Assembly: GCA_945831575.1 (NCBI GenBank)
Contig: CAMACX010000011.1
Span: forward strand, 1 to 64,000
DNA length: 64,000 bases
Direction of reading: 5' to 3'
Origin: an uncultured Mediterranea sp.
GTDB taxonomy: Bacteria; Bacteroidota; Bacteroidia; Bacteroidales; Bacteroidaceae
Positions 44,790-52,520 of this stretch are shown piece after piece (positions within the stretch are counted from its first letter, which is position 1; the number at the start of each line of letters is the position of its first letter). The notes under the pieces are model-generated. The model was not told the origin of the DNA, did no database searches, and worked only from the letters and a program-made list of their open reading frames with translations. The position numbers were made by a program, and so were the translations under genes.

Positions 44790-44865
44790 AACTTTGAAAT
44801 TTTAGTCTAACCTTTTTTCTCCGTGCAAAGGACGGGAAATGGTGTTAAACCAAAATTTCAAAGTT
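44790..44865 (-). terminator. Inverted repeat plus T-tract just before the PiT start
   Basis: AACTTTGAAATTTT and AAAATTTCAAAGTT pair perfectly (14 bp) over a 48-nt spacer. On the minus strand the second arm runs into TTTTTT and then the PiT ATG. It lies 30 bp past the permease stop, so it may terminate that gene, or act as an attenuator in the PiT leader. The spacer contains TTTG but no clean TAnnTTTG. Confidence 0.55.
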
Positions 44866-44894
44866 GATACAAATCGGTTACAACGCCGTCAGCC

Positions 44895-47237
44895 TCACTC
44901 CGTGCGGATGTTGTCGTAGGGATTCATGGTGGCTACACGGTAGCTCTGACCAATGACAGAGAGCAGGCTGATGAGCAGTGAGGCCACAGCGGCCAGCAGC
45001 AGGGCCCACCAGGGGAAGTCAATGCGGTTGTAGAACTCCTGCAGGTAGTAGTCCATCGCCTTGATGCTGAGTGGCGTGGCTATCACGACGGCGGCCACGG
45101 TGAGCCAGAGGAAGTTGCGCGAGAGCTGCCATACGGCACTGCCCGAAGCGGCACCCATCACCTTGCGGATGGCCATCTCCTTGCGCCGCTGCTGCGTGTA
45201 GTAGATGGACATGGCCAGCAGCCCGAGGGCGGAGATGAGGATGGAGATGAGCATGAAGCTGAGCATCAGGGTCATGGTATTGCGTGTGCCACTCAGTATA
45301 TCCTTCAGCCGGTCGTCTATATAATAGGAGGCTAGTTCGATAGGCATACCCAGGTACTCCAGCGTGGTCTCACGGCAGACGCGCTTCACCTCCTGCAAGG
45401 CCCTTTGACGGTCATCGCCTTGCACCTCTACCAGCAGATTGAAGAATCTGCGGTCAGGCCCCAGCATAAAGATGGCGTTGTGGCTGTCATCTATCGGGGT
45501 ATAGAGGGCATCACGGCTACGGTAGTCGTTGACGATGCCGCATACCCTGTAGCCGGGATTGCTCTCTGTTCCACCTATCCAGCGTTTGTCGGTACTCACT
45601 CCGTAGCGTCGCTGCGTCTCGCTGTCAATCCAGATTTTGCCATACACATCCTCCTCATATTGCTCCACGATGTGGAAGCCTAGCTGACGGAAGGCGGTGC
45701 TGTCCAGCTGACTGAAGCGGAGCCACGACTGCGTGCCGTCAGGCTCATGGCAACCGTTATGTCCCGTAAAGGGAGGTATCTGCATGGTTCGTCCCACGCT
45801 CTTCACACAGGGGAGCTGCTCCAACCGCCTCTGCAGCTGGATGCGGGCATCGTTATCCCCGCCCAGGAGGCGGTAGCCATACACGGCTATCAGCCCATCG
45901 GTACGGTAGCCACAGGGGAGGGTGGCCAGGTGGTGTACCTGCAGCCACATGGTAAGTCCGATGGCCAGCAGCCCACAGCTCAGCACGTTCTGCGCCACGA
46001 TGAAGAGGCGGCCAAAGAGCATCTTGTTCTTGAAGCGGAAGGTGCCCTTCACCACGTCAATGGGCTTGAAGCGCAGGATGAAGAGGGTGGGCAGCAGGGC
46101 GGAGACAGTAGCAATGAGCAGAAGCAACCCGAGGATGACTGTCAGGCTCCAGCCATCCACGGTGAAGAGGATGGTGGTGGAGAGCCACTGCTCAAAGAGC
46201 GGACGGGCAGCCCAGGCAATGAAGGCCCCTAGCACGAAGCAGACCGAGGTAAAAAGGAGAGACTCCCCGATGTAGCGGCAGAGGATGCCTCGGTTGCTCT
46301 CACCCAGCACGCGACGGGTGGTCATCTCCTTGGCCCGGTTGCCCGTGAGGGCTACGTTGAGGTTGATGTAGTTGAAAATGGCTGAGATGAGCAGCACCAG
46401 AGCCACCAGAAGAAGAATCTGCACCTGCTTCTGACTCCCTTCGGCACGATAGGGGTCATACTTCGAGAGGGTACAGAAGTGGAGCTCCTCCAGAGACGTA
46501 AGCGTAGAGCCCCAGATAAAGGAGTTGTCGTTCTCGCGCGAATAGCCGTCAATAGTCTTCACGTAGCTGTTGAGCAGCTTCTCTTCCACCATCTTGGGGT
46601 CGGCTTGCGGAGAGAGCACCACAAAGGCTTGGGTATTGCCCCACAGATCCATTGGGGGATAATCCTCTTCAAAGGCCTGGATGCTGAACATCAGGTCTAT
46701 CGGGGTGAAGATACTGGTGGAGGAGAGGTCATCAAACAGGCCTGCCACACGGTAGTCATCATCCTTATAACGGAGGGTCTTGCCCAACGGGCTCTCCGCA
46801 CCGAAGGCCTTGCGGGCAAACGAGCGGGAGAGGATCACCTCATCGGCAGCCACCAGCACCTTGCGGCGGTCACACCCTTCGAGGGGGTAGCTGAAGAGCT
46901 GGAAGAAGTTGGTATCCACCGCCACAGAGGGTATAGAGAAGTATTCCTCGCCCACGAGGATATCGGTCTGCTTCTCTATGTCGAGCAGGCGGGTCCACTG
47001 CTCGATTTCAGGGATATCGGGAAAGAAGGTCTTGCTCACCCCGAGGGTGGTGCCGATGAAATCGCCATGCCCCACCGCATAGGTACGTGGGTGAATGGCG
47101 TCATACTTGCCCACCGAAAACTCCGAACGGGCATAGCAGAGCAAGAGAATCACGAAGCCCAGGGCCACAGAGAGCCCAAAGGCCTCGATGAGGGTGTATA
47201 ACTTATTACGAGAGAGAAATTTCAGAAAACTTTTCAT
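44895..47237 (-). CDS. ABC transporter permease, MacB/FtsX type
   Basis: About 780 aa (start MKSFLKFLSRNKLY at 47237; the ATG at 47249 is also possible). Two FtsX-like permease blocks, each with a periplasmic MacB_PCD-type domain: an N-terminal helix (residues 18-36), a cluster near residues 280-400 ('ILLLVALVLLISAIFNYINLNVALTGNRAKEMTTRRVLG'), and a C-terminal cluster with 'RRKEMAIRKVMGAASGS'. It works with the ATPase gene 45 bp upstream, probably exporting peptides, drugs or lipoproteins. Confidence 0.88.
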   Translation of the reverse strand: MKSFLKFLSRNKLYTLIEAFGLSVALGFVILLLCYARSEFSVGKYDAIHPRTYAVGHGDFIGTTLGVSKTFFPDIPEIEQWTRLLDIEKQTDILVGEEYFSIPSVAVDTNFFQLFSYPLEGCDRRKVLVAADEVILSRSFARKAFGAESPLGKTLRYKDDDYRVAGLFDDLSSTSIFTPIDLMFSIQAFEEDYPPMDLWGNTQAFVVLSPQADPKMVEEKLLNSYVKTIDGYSRENDNSFIWGSTLTSLEELHFCTLSKYDPYRAEGSQKQVQILLLVALVLLISAIFNYINLNVALTGNRAKEMTTRRVLGESNRGILCRYIGESLLFTSVCFVLGAFIAWAARPLFEQWLSTTILFTVDGWSLTVILGLLLLIATVSALLPTLFILRFKPIDVVKGTFRFKNKMLFGRLFIVAQNVLSCGLLAIGLTMWLQVHHLATLPCGYRTDGLIAVYGYRLLGGDNDARIQLQRRLEQLPCVKSVGRTMQIPPFTGHNGCHEPDGTQSWLRFSQLDSTAFRQLGFHIVEQYEEDVYGKIWIDSETQRRYGVSTDKRWIGGTESNPGYRVCGIVNDYRSRDALYTPIDDSHNAIFMLGPDRRFFNLLVEVQGDDRQRALQEVKRVCRETTLEYLGMPIELASYYIDDRLKDILSGTRNTMTLMLSFMLISILISALGLLAMSIYYTQQRRKEMAIRKVMGAASGSAVWQLSRNFLWLTVAAVVIATPLSIKAMDYYLQEFYNRIDFPWWALLLAAVASLLISLLSVIGQSYRVATMNPYDNIRTE

Positions 47238-47239
47238 GC

Positions 47240-47299
47240 CACTAATCACTAAACACTCACAACACTAATCACTAATCACTAAACACTAATCACTCACAA
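47240..47299. repeat. Degenerate tandem CACTAATCACTAAACACT repeats
   Basis: The gap between permease and ATPase genes is filled by runs of CACTAATCACTAAACACT and CACTCACAACACT units. Similar AT-rich 'ATTAATGATTAGTGATTA' tracts follow the starts of mrp (about 1346-1372) and the SPFH gene (about 52212-52240), so this is a recurrent spacer sequence. Confidence 0.6.
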
Positions 47300-47968
47300 C
47301 ACTGCCTCCTCGACAATCTGGCCGTCGAAGAGGTTGATGATGCGGCTGGCATAGGTGGCATCGTGCTTGGAGTGAGTCACCATGACGATGGTGGTGCCCT
47401 CGGCGTGGAGGCGGCTGAGCAGTTCCATCACCTCCAGACCGTTCTTCGAGTCAAGGTTGCCGGTAGGCTCGTCGGCCAGAATGAGCTTGGGCCGCCCCAC
47501 CACGGCACGGGCTATGGCCACGCGCTGCTGCTGACCACCACTGATCTGCTGCGGATAGTGCTTGGCCCGTTGGCTCAGTCCCACCTTGCGCAGGATTTCG
47601 AGCACGCGCTCCTTGCGCTCGCGGGCCGGGATGCCGAGGTACTTGAGCTGCAGCTCCACATTCTCCTCTACGGTCAGCTCATCGATGAGGTTGAAGCTCT
47701 GGAAGACAAAGCCGATGCGCCCCTTGCGGAAGGCGGTACGTTGTGACTCCTTCAGATGGCCCACCTCCTCGCCGTCGAGCCAGTAGTTGCCCTCGGTAGG
47801 GTTGTCGAGCAGCCCGAGGATGCTGAGCAGCGTGGATTTGCCGCATCCGCTCGGTCCCATGATGGCCACAAACTCCCCATCGTTCACCTCCAGACTCAGG
47901 CCATTGAGTGCCCGGGTCTCTACCACTTCCGTCCGGAAGACTTTCGTCAAGTTTTCTACTTTAATCAT
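47294..47968 (-). CDS. ABC transporter ATP-binding protein, MacB/LolD type
   Basis: 224 aa from the ATG at 47968 ([11 protein letters not shown]). Walker A '[10 protein letters not shown]', Q-loop 'GFVFQSFNL', signature '[14 protein letters not shown]', Walker B '[12 protein letters not shown]', H-loop 'VTHSKHDA'. Pairs with the FtsX permease downstream. The ORF-track extension to 48007 reads through the leader. Confidence 0.94.
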   Translation of the reverse strand: MIKVENLTKVFRTEVVETRALNGLSLEVNDGEFVAIMGPSGCGKSTLLSILGLLDNPTEGNYWLDGEEVGHLKESQRTAFRKGRIGFVFQSFNLIDELTVEENVELQLKYLGIPARERKERVLEILRKVGLSQRAKHYPQQISGGQQQRVAIARAVVGRPKLILADEPTGNLDSKNGLEVMELLSRLHAEGTTIVMVTHSKHDATYASRIINLFDGQIVEEAVL

Positions 47969-48004
47969 AGATGTATATTTTGCATTTTTAGTTATTTCCG
48001 GCAA

Positions 48005-48012
48005 CAAAAATA
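48005..48012 (-). promoter_or_regulatory. -7 element (TATTTTTG) for the ABC exporter operon
   Basis: Exact TAnnTTTG on the minus strand, 37 bp before the ATPase ATG. A TTG (48035-48033) lies about 20 bp further upstream, and the operator-like palindromes lie about 50-90 bp upstream. Confidence 0.5.
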
Positions 48013-48061
48013 CACACGCTCAGCCATCCCACCAAGCATTTTAACCCCCTCAGAAGCATTT

Positions 48062-48101
48062 TGTATGATAATCATACACCAAAGTGTATAATAATCATAC
48101 A
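48062..48101. promoter_or_regulatory. Two 17-bp palindromic operator-like sites
   Basis: TGTATGATAATCATACA (48062-48078) is a perfect odd palindrome. TGTATAATAATCATACA (48085-48101) is the same site with one changed base. Centres are 23 bp apart, about two helical turns. They lie between the divergent exporter and two-component promoters, directly upstream of the response-regulator -7 element. The Fis-HTH response regulator is the obvious candidate binder (inference). Confidence 0.65.
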
Positions 48102-48110
48102 CAAAATGAC

Positions 48111-48118
48111 TACTTTTG
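48111..48118 (+). promoter_or_regulatory. -7 element (TACTTTTG) for the two-component genes
   Basis: Exact TAnnTTTG 36 bp before the ATG at 48154. The -33 position lacks TTTG and falls on the second palindrome, which fits an activator-dependent or repressed promoter. Confidence 0.5.
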
Positions 48119-48153
48119 CCACCGAAATCCAATGATTGCAATTCAAAGTAGAT

Positions 48154-48690
48154 ATGGGAACAGCTGACAATGACAACCGCACGATACTCGTGGTCGATGA
48201 CAACAAGGGCATCCTCACGGCCCTGAAGATTTGCCTCGATGGGGTATTCGACCGCATCTTGACGCTCTCCTCGCCTGAGGAGGTGCTCTCCACCCTGCAG
48301 CAGGAGACCATCGACGTGGTACTGCTCGACATGAACTTCTCCCTCGGGATGAACTCGGGACAGGAGGGGATGATGTGGCTGCAAGCTATCCACCGCCGCC
48401 ACCCTGACACGCCGATTGTGCTGATGACGGCCTACGCCGACGTGAAGCTGGCCGTGAATGGGCTGAAGGCGGGGGCGGCAGATTTCATCACCAAGCCGTG
48501 GGACAACGACGAACTGATACGCGTGCTGAGGGATGCTGTGGACTGCGGTAAGGAGGTCACCTCGCTGGAGAAGGTGGAAAATGACCATGTGCGCAAGGTG
48601 GTGGACCGCTGCCACGGCAACATCAGCCGGGCAGCTGAGCTGCTGGGTATCACCCGCCAGACGCTCTATGCTAAGATAAAGAAATTGTAA
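48154..48690 (+). CDS. Response regulator: receiver plus Fis-type HTH, no AAA+ domain
   Basis: 178 aa from the ATG at 48154; the ORF-track start at 48136 is a TTG. The receiver domain (residues 9-125) has 'ILVVDDNKG', phospho-acceptor Asp in 'VVLLDMNFS', 'VLMTAYAD' and Lys in 'FITKPW'. The C-terminal HTH 'HVRKVVDRCHGNISRAAELLGITRQTLYAKIKKL' is NtrC/Fis-like. The central sigma-54 ATPase of NtrC is absent, as in the ActR/PrrA group. Partner kinase follows 21 bp downstream; divergent exporter is the probable target. Confidence 0.9.
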   Translation: MGTADNDNRTILVVDDNKGILTALKICLDGVFDRILTLSSPEEVLSTLQQETIDVVLLDMNFSLGMNSGQEGMMWLQAIHRRHPDTPIVLMTAYADVKLAVNGLKAGAADFITKPWDNDELIRVLRDAVDCGKEVTSLEKVENDHVRKVVDRCHGNISRAAELLGITRQTLYAKIKKL

Positions 48691-48711
48691 ACCCGCCAAC
48701 ACACCGTAGCC

Positions 48712-49575
48712 ATGACCACCCTGCTCTCCCTGCTGACGCTCTTCTTGCTGGTGCTTGTCATCACCATCACCCTCCTCTTCTACCACCACCAGCAGCTGCT
48801 CAAGACACGGGCCCACCTGATGCGTGAGGCGATGCGCAACCGTGAGTTCACCTTCTCGCTGCCCACCTCGGGCCTGCTCCCCGGGGAGCGGGCCTTGCAA
48901 CAGGCTCTCAATGACCTGGGACAGGACATCAGCCGCCTGGTGGCACAAAATGAGGTGGAGTCGTGGCAGCGGCTCACGCGCGTGTTGACCCACGAGATCA
49001 TGAATGCCACCACCCCTATCCAGAGCATCAGCCAGGCCTACCTGCGCTCACCCAAGATTGTCGGCACTCCCTACGAGGAGGGCATCCGCGCCATCTACGA
49101 GACAAGCAGCGGACTGGCCCACTTCGTGGCAAGCTACCGCACACTGACGCAGCTGCAGGAGCCTGTCATCAACACGGTCTATCTGGCACAGGCCATAGAG
49201 AGGGTCAAGTCCCTCTACCCCACCCTGGAGTGGCGCATCACCATCCCCTCCTCAGTCACTCTTCAGGCCGATGAGACCCTCCTCCGCCAGGTATTTATCA
49301 ACCTGATGAAGAATGCCGTAGAGGCCGGAGCCACCGCTGTAGCCCTGACGTGGGACAAGGAGAAAGTGCTCTACGTGAGCAACAACGGCACTCCCATCCC
49401 CGCCGAGATGCGCCGCGAGATCTTCATCCCCTTCTTCACCACCAAGTCGAGCGGTTCGGGCATCGGACTCTCCCTCTCACGCCAGCTGTTGATGATGCAA
49501 GGCATCACCCTGACACTGGAGGACACCGCCCAAAGCAGCTACCACGTCACCTTCGCCCTGAGGCCCAACAGTTGA
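48712..49575 (+). CDS. Sensor histidine kinase, NtrB/NtrY-like
   Basis: 287 aa. One N-terminal membrane helix (residues 4-24), a short linker, a DHp with 'RVLTHEIMNATTPIQSIS' (His in HE), and a HATPase with N-box 'NLMKNAVEAG', short 'VSNNGTPIP' G1, and 'SSGSGIGLSLSRQL' G2. There is almost no periplasmic sensor, so it may sense in the membrane or through the exporter. Forms a two-component pair with the preceding regulator. Confidence 0.9.
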   Translation: MTTLLSLLTLFLLVLVITITLLFYHHQQLLKTRAHLMREAMRNREFTFSLPTSGLLPGERALQQALNDLGQDISRLVAQNEVESWQRLTRVLTHEIMNATTPIQSISQAYLRSPKIVGTPYEEGIRAIYETSSGLAHFVASYRTLTQLQEPVINTVYLAQAIERVKSLYPTLEWRITIPSSVTLQADETLLRQVFINLMKNAVEAGATAVALTWDKEKVLYVSNNGTPIPAEMRREIFIPFFTTKSSGSGIGLSLSRQLLMMQGITLTLEDTAQSSYHVTFALRPNS

Positions 49576-49612
49576 AAGCTGCTGAATCGGATCTCAGCAT
49601 CCCTTCGTTGGG

Positions 49613-49868
49613 TTGTTTTCATCACGTAGGTAATCTATTTTCTACCGCATGAGAAAAGATTTTCATCACGATGAAAACAACGTCCGCAGGTTCTTCGTCA
49701 ATTTGGACCCGCACGCAAACAACACTTCACACTTCACATCTCGGCATAACAAACTGATACACAACACGATATAGCATGAAGTTAAGTTTATGACACTTCA
49801 CACCACACTTCACACTATATCACGCTGTATATCAATAAGATATAACCAAATATGAAGTATGAAGTATA
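49613..49868. repeat. Structured dispersed repeat, copy B
   Basis: Fills the gap between convergent kinase and Arc genes (49576-49872). It shares ordered motifs with 11443-11724: 'ACGTAGGTAAT'; palindrome TTTTCATCACGATGAAAA (49660-49677); ACTTCACACTTCACA heptamers; 'ATCTCGGCATA'; 'CATGAAGTTAA'; and a closing tract running 'ATCAATAAGATATAA...' into two TGAAGTA heptamers, nearly identical over about 35 nt. Extra ACTTCACA heptamers occur in the middle. In both copies the closing end lies beside the stop codon of a leftward gene. Confidence 0.75.
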
Positions 49869-49872
49869 AATT

Positions 49873-50055
49873 TTATTTCTCCGCGATTTTTTTCTTGAGG
49901 CGTCCGCTCTTGCGGAGGGCTTCGTTGATGATCCATTGCAGCTGGCCATTGGTGCTGCGAAATTCGTCCGCAGCCCATTTCTCCACAGCGGCCATCGTCT
50001 CGGCATCTACGCGAAGCACGAAGCTCTTAGTCCCGGTCTCTTTCTTCTCAGTCAT
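49873..50055 (-). CDS. Arc-family ribbon-helix-helix DNA-binding protein
   Basis: 60 aa. 'GTKSFVLRVDAETMAAVEKWAADEFRST' gives the beta-strand plus helix of an Arc/MetJ fold, followed by 'NGQLQWIINEALRKSGRL' and a lysine-rich tail. Probably a dimeric transcription factor. It lies 5 bp after the alpha/beta hydrolase stop and likely shares its transcript. Confidence 0.82.
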   Translation of the reverse strand: MTEKKETGTKSFVLRVDAETMAAVEKWAADEFRSTNGQLQWIINEALRKSGRLKKKIAEK

Positions 50056-50060
50056 GACGT

Positions 50061-51050
50061 TTAGGGTTTAATGAAGCGCACCAGGTCGGTGACCAACTGT
50101 TGGGGCAGGGGCTTGGGAGTAGCATACTCCATGGGGGAAGCTGGTCCTTCACCTTCGCGCATCAGGTGGTTGAGCTTGGGATAACAGCAATAAGCCACCC
50201 CTGCACGCATCATCAGTCCCGTGCACCACAGAGCATAATCCACCATCGTCACCTGGTAGTCGCGCTCGCCCTGCACGAGCATCAGGGGTTGCTTCAGGGC
50301 AAAGGCCGTCTTCACGGGGTCATATTGTTGGTCCATCTTCAGATAGGAGGGGGTGAGTCCGGCAGGCAGTCCGAGGGCCTCATCATACTCCGCCGTACCG
50401 AGGCGCTGCGCATTGCGTGCCTTCTCCTGTAGTTCGTCGAGTTGCTGAAGCGCGGTCTGGGGCACTCCGGGCATCTTCTCGTAGAGGTTGCGGAGGAAGA
50501 TGCTCTGCCCGATGAGCAGGTCAGTGAGCTTGCGGGCCGGAGCGGCCAGCATCACCACGCCAGCCACTTGAGGCGCACGTTCAGCTATACGCGGAGCAAG
50601 CATGGCACCCAGACTGTGCCCCACCACAAAGAGACGCTCACCATCCACCTCAGGTTGCTCAGCTGCCAGCCGGAGTGCAGAGAGCGCATCCTCCACCACC
50701 TCTACATCGTAATCCATCTCCCGTCCTGCGGGCAGGGAAGCCGCACCATAGAGGCGTGTACGCTTCTCGTAGCGCAGAGAGGCAATGCCGCGAACTGCCA
50801 GCGAGTCGGCCAAGTCGCGGAAGAGCTTGTTGGGCCCCACGGTCTCATCGCGGTCGTTAGGGCCCGAGCCATGGATGAGCACCACACAGGGTACCTTCTG
50901 CACACTGTGGGATGGAGCCACAAAGGTGGCCGGCAAGCGGAACGTATCAGTCACAACCTCCACCTTACGCTCCTGCGCCAGGAGGCCCAAGGGCCATGCC
51001 AAGGTGAGTACAGTCAGCAGGAAATATTTAAATTCAAAACGTCTTCTCAT
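50061..51050 (-). CDS. Exported alpha/beta hydrolase
   Basis: 329 aa from the ATG at 51050 (MRRRFEFKYFLLTVL). Signal peptide ending 'WPLGLLAQE'. Alpha/beta-hydrolase features: 'VVLIHGSGPNDRDETVGPN' (oxyanion HGxG region), nucleophile elbow 'VVGHSLGAM', an acid candidate in 'QGERDYQVT', and a catalytic His in 'YPKLNHLM'. Probably a periplasmic esterase or peptidase-like enzyme; substrate unknown. Downstream of SPFH, upstream of Arc. Confidence 0.85.
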   Translation of the reverse strand: MRRRFEFKYFLLTVLTLAWPLGLLAQERKVEVVTDTFRLPATFVAPSHSVQKVPCVVLIHGSGPNDRDETVGPNKLFRDLADSLAVRGIASLRYEKRTRLYGAASLPAGREMDYDVEVVEDALSALRLAAEQPEVDGERLFVVGHSLGAMLAPRIAERAPQVAGVVMLAAPARKLTDLLIGQSIFLRNLYEKMPGVPQTALQQLDELQEKARNAQRLGTAEYDEALGLPAGLTPSYLKMDQQYDPVKTAFALKQPLMLVQGERDYQVTMVDYALWCTGLMMRAGVAYCCYPKLNHLMREGEGPASPMEYATPKPLPQQLVTDLVRFIKP

Positions 51051-51082
51051 ATTTGAAATGGTTAATCTTATGAATGATTTGC

Positions 51083-51204
51083 AACCACAGATTATCACAG
51101 ATGAAGCCAGATTTTCACGGAATATATCATATATAGGGTAAGGATAGCAACCGTCTCCCTATCAACCTGCGTTCATCCGTACCAATCTGTGAAAATCTGT
51201 GGTT
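51083..51204. repeat. Imperfect inverted repeat with AACCACAGATT ends
   Basis: AACCACAGATT (51083-51093) pairs with AATCTGTGGTT (51194-51204). Inside both ends are related words (ATCACAG, ATTTTCACGG / CTGTGAAAATC), so the roughly 120 bp gap is one large imperfect palindrome. AACCACAGAT-type repeats are common in bacterial intergenic DNA. It separates the SPFH and hydrolase genes. Confidence 0.65.
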
Positions 51205-51242
51205 ACAACTCATAACTCAACACGATCACTCGTAGCTAAAAA

Positions 51243-52208
51243 TCAATGATTCAGCGTGCCGGTATTGACCACGGGCTGTGCTGACTCATCGGCGCAGAGC
51301 ACCACGAGCAGGTTGCTCACCATGGCCGCCTTCTTCTCCTCATCAAGCTCCACAATCTGTTCTTCCGAGAGCTTGCAGAGCGCCATCTTGACCATCGACA
51401 CCGCTCCCTCCACAATCTTCTCGCGGGCAGTGATGATGGCCGAGGCCTGCTGACGGCGAAGCATCACGGCTGCAATCTCGGGAGCATAAGCCAGGTAGTT
51501 GATGCGCGCCTCGACCACCTCCATGCCAGCCATGGCCAAGCGTTCGTTGAGCTTCTGCTCCAGCTGTTCGTTGATTTCCTCGCCACCCGAGCGGAGGGTG
51601 AGTTCCTTCAGGTCAGCCTCATTGTCATCGTAGGCATACTGTCCGGCCACCTGACGGAGGGCCGCATCACTCTGTATCTTCACGAAGTTCTCGAAGGCGT
51701 TCATGCGGTTGGCTACGGCATTACCAATTGAGACCTGTGCATTCGAGCCATTTCCCACGCTCACAGGCTGAGCCGCCATGGTCTGTGCGTCAATCTCAAA
51801 CATCGCCTTGTAGGTGTCCTTCAACTTCCACACCAGCACGAGGCCGATCAGGATGGGGTTACCGATTTTGTCGTTCACCTTGATAGGCTCCACGTCGAGG
51901 TTACGCGCACGGAGCGACAGCTTCTTCTTGTCCATGAAGGGATTGAGCCAGAAGAATCCCGTGCGGCGGAAGGTACCCTTGTACTTGCCGAAGAAGACCA
52001 TGACCCGCGCTTCATTGGGCTCCAGCTGGATATAACCCGCCATCCAGATGAACCACAACACCGAGAGCAGCGCAGAAAGCACAATGCTCCACACCTCCAT
52101 CAGCCAAAATCCAAAAACAATCAGTGCCGTAAAAAGCACCAAGTGAATAAACAACATCGCAAAGCCATTCATCAAGAAGCCCGCATACTCTCTTTCTTTT
52201 GTCTCCAT
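51243..52208 (-). CDS. SPFH/Band 7 domain membrane protein
   Basis: 321 aa. Two close N-terminal hydrophobic segments (residues 10-35 and 38-58), then an SPFH domain ('IQLEPNEARVMVFFGKYKGTFRRTGFFWLNPFMDKKKLSLRARNLD...VNDKIGNPILIGLVLVWKLKD') and a helical region ('GGEEINEQLEQKLNERLAMAGMEVVEARINYLAYAPEIAAVMLRRQQA') typical of prohibitin/stomatin oligomers. A membrane scaffold protein; specific role unknown. Confidence 0.9.
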   Translation of the reverse strand: METKEREYAGFLMNGFAMLFIHLVLFTALIVFGFWLMEVWSIVLSALLSVLWFIWMAGYIQLEPNEARVMVFFGKYKGTFRRTGFFWLNPFMDKKKLSLRARNLDVEPIKVNDKIGNPILIGLVLVWKLKDTYKAMFEIDAQTMAAQPVSVGNGSNAQVSIGNAVANRMNAFENFVKIQSDAALRQVAGQYAYDDNEADLKELTLRSGGEEINEQLEQKLNERLAMAGMEVVEARINYLAYAPEIAAVMLRRQQASAIITAREKIVEGAVSMVKMALCKLSEEQIVELDEEKKAAMVSNLLVVLCADESAQPVVNTGTLNH

Positions 52209-52447
52209 TGTAATCTAGTGTTTAATGATTAGTGATTAACGTTTATAATAAGTTTATAGTAATATCATTTTAGTATCACAAAGATATAGAAAATAAGAAA
52301 TATATCGTTCTATATCGACTTGATATTTAACAACTATTATGAAACCTATTCTGTTGCTAACCCTGTAAAGGATGTTGCAAATTGTTGAACGGAGACATAC
52401 TTTGCAAACCTTATTTATCCCAAAAATGATAAAAAACAGCTATTTGT

Positions 52448-52478
52448 TTTGTGGTTCAACCTATTTCCACTATTTTCG
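52448..52478 (+). promoter_or_regulatory. Promoter for the first kinase/pseudokinase pair
   Basis: TTTG (52448-52451), 19-bp spacer, TATTTTCG (52471-52478; one mismatch to TAnnTTTG), 43 bp before the ATG at 52521. The remaining 52209-52447 is AT-rich with nothing else recognisable. Confidence 0.55.
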
Positions 52479-52520
52479 CAGTCTGAAACAGGTTGATTGA
52501 TGCCTGTAGGGAAAAGAAGA

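Noticed and set aside
48136-48153. TTG start for the response regulator
   Set aside because: An ATG six codons later gives a normal receiver N-terminus.
47992-48993. 333-aa leftward ORF across the two-component genes
   Set aside because: Antisense to the response regulator and kinase; Gln/His/Leu-rich shadow.
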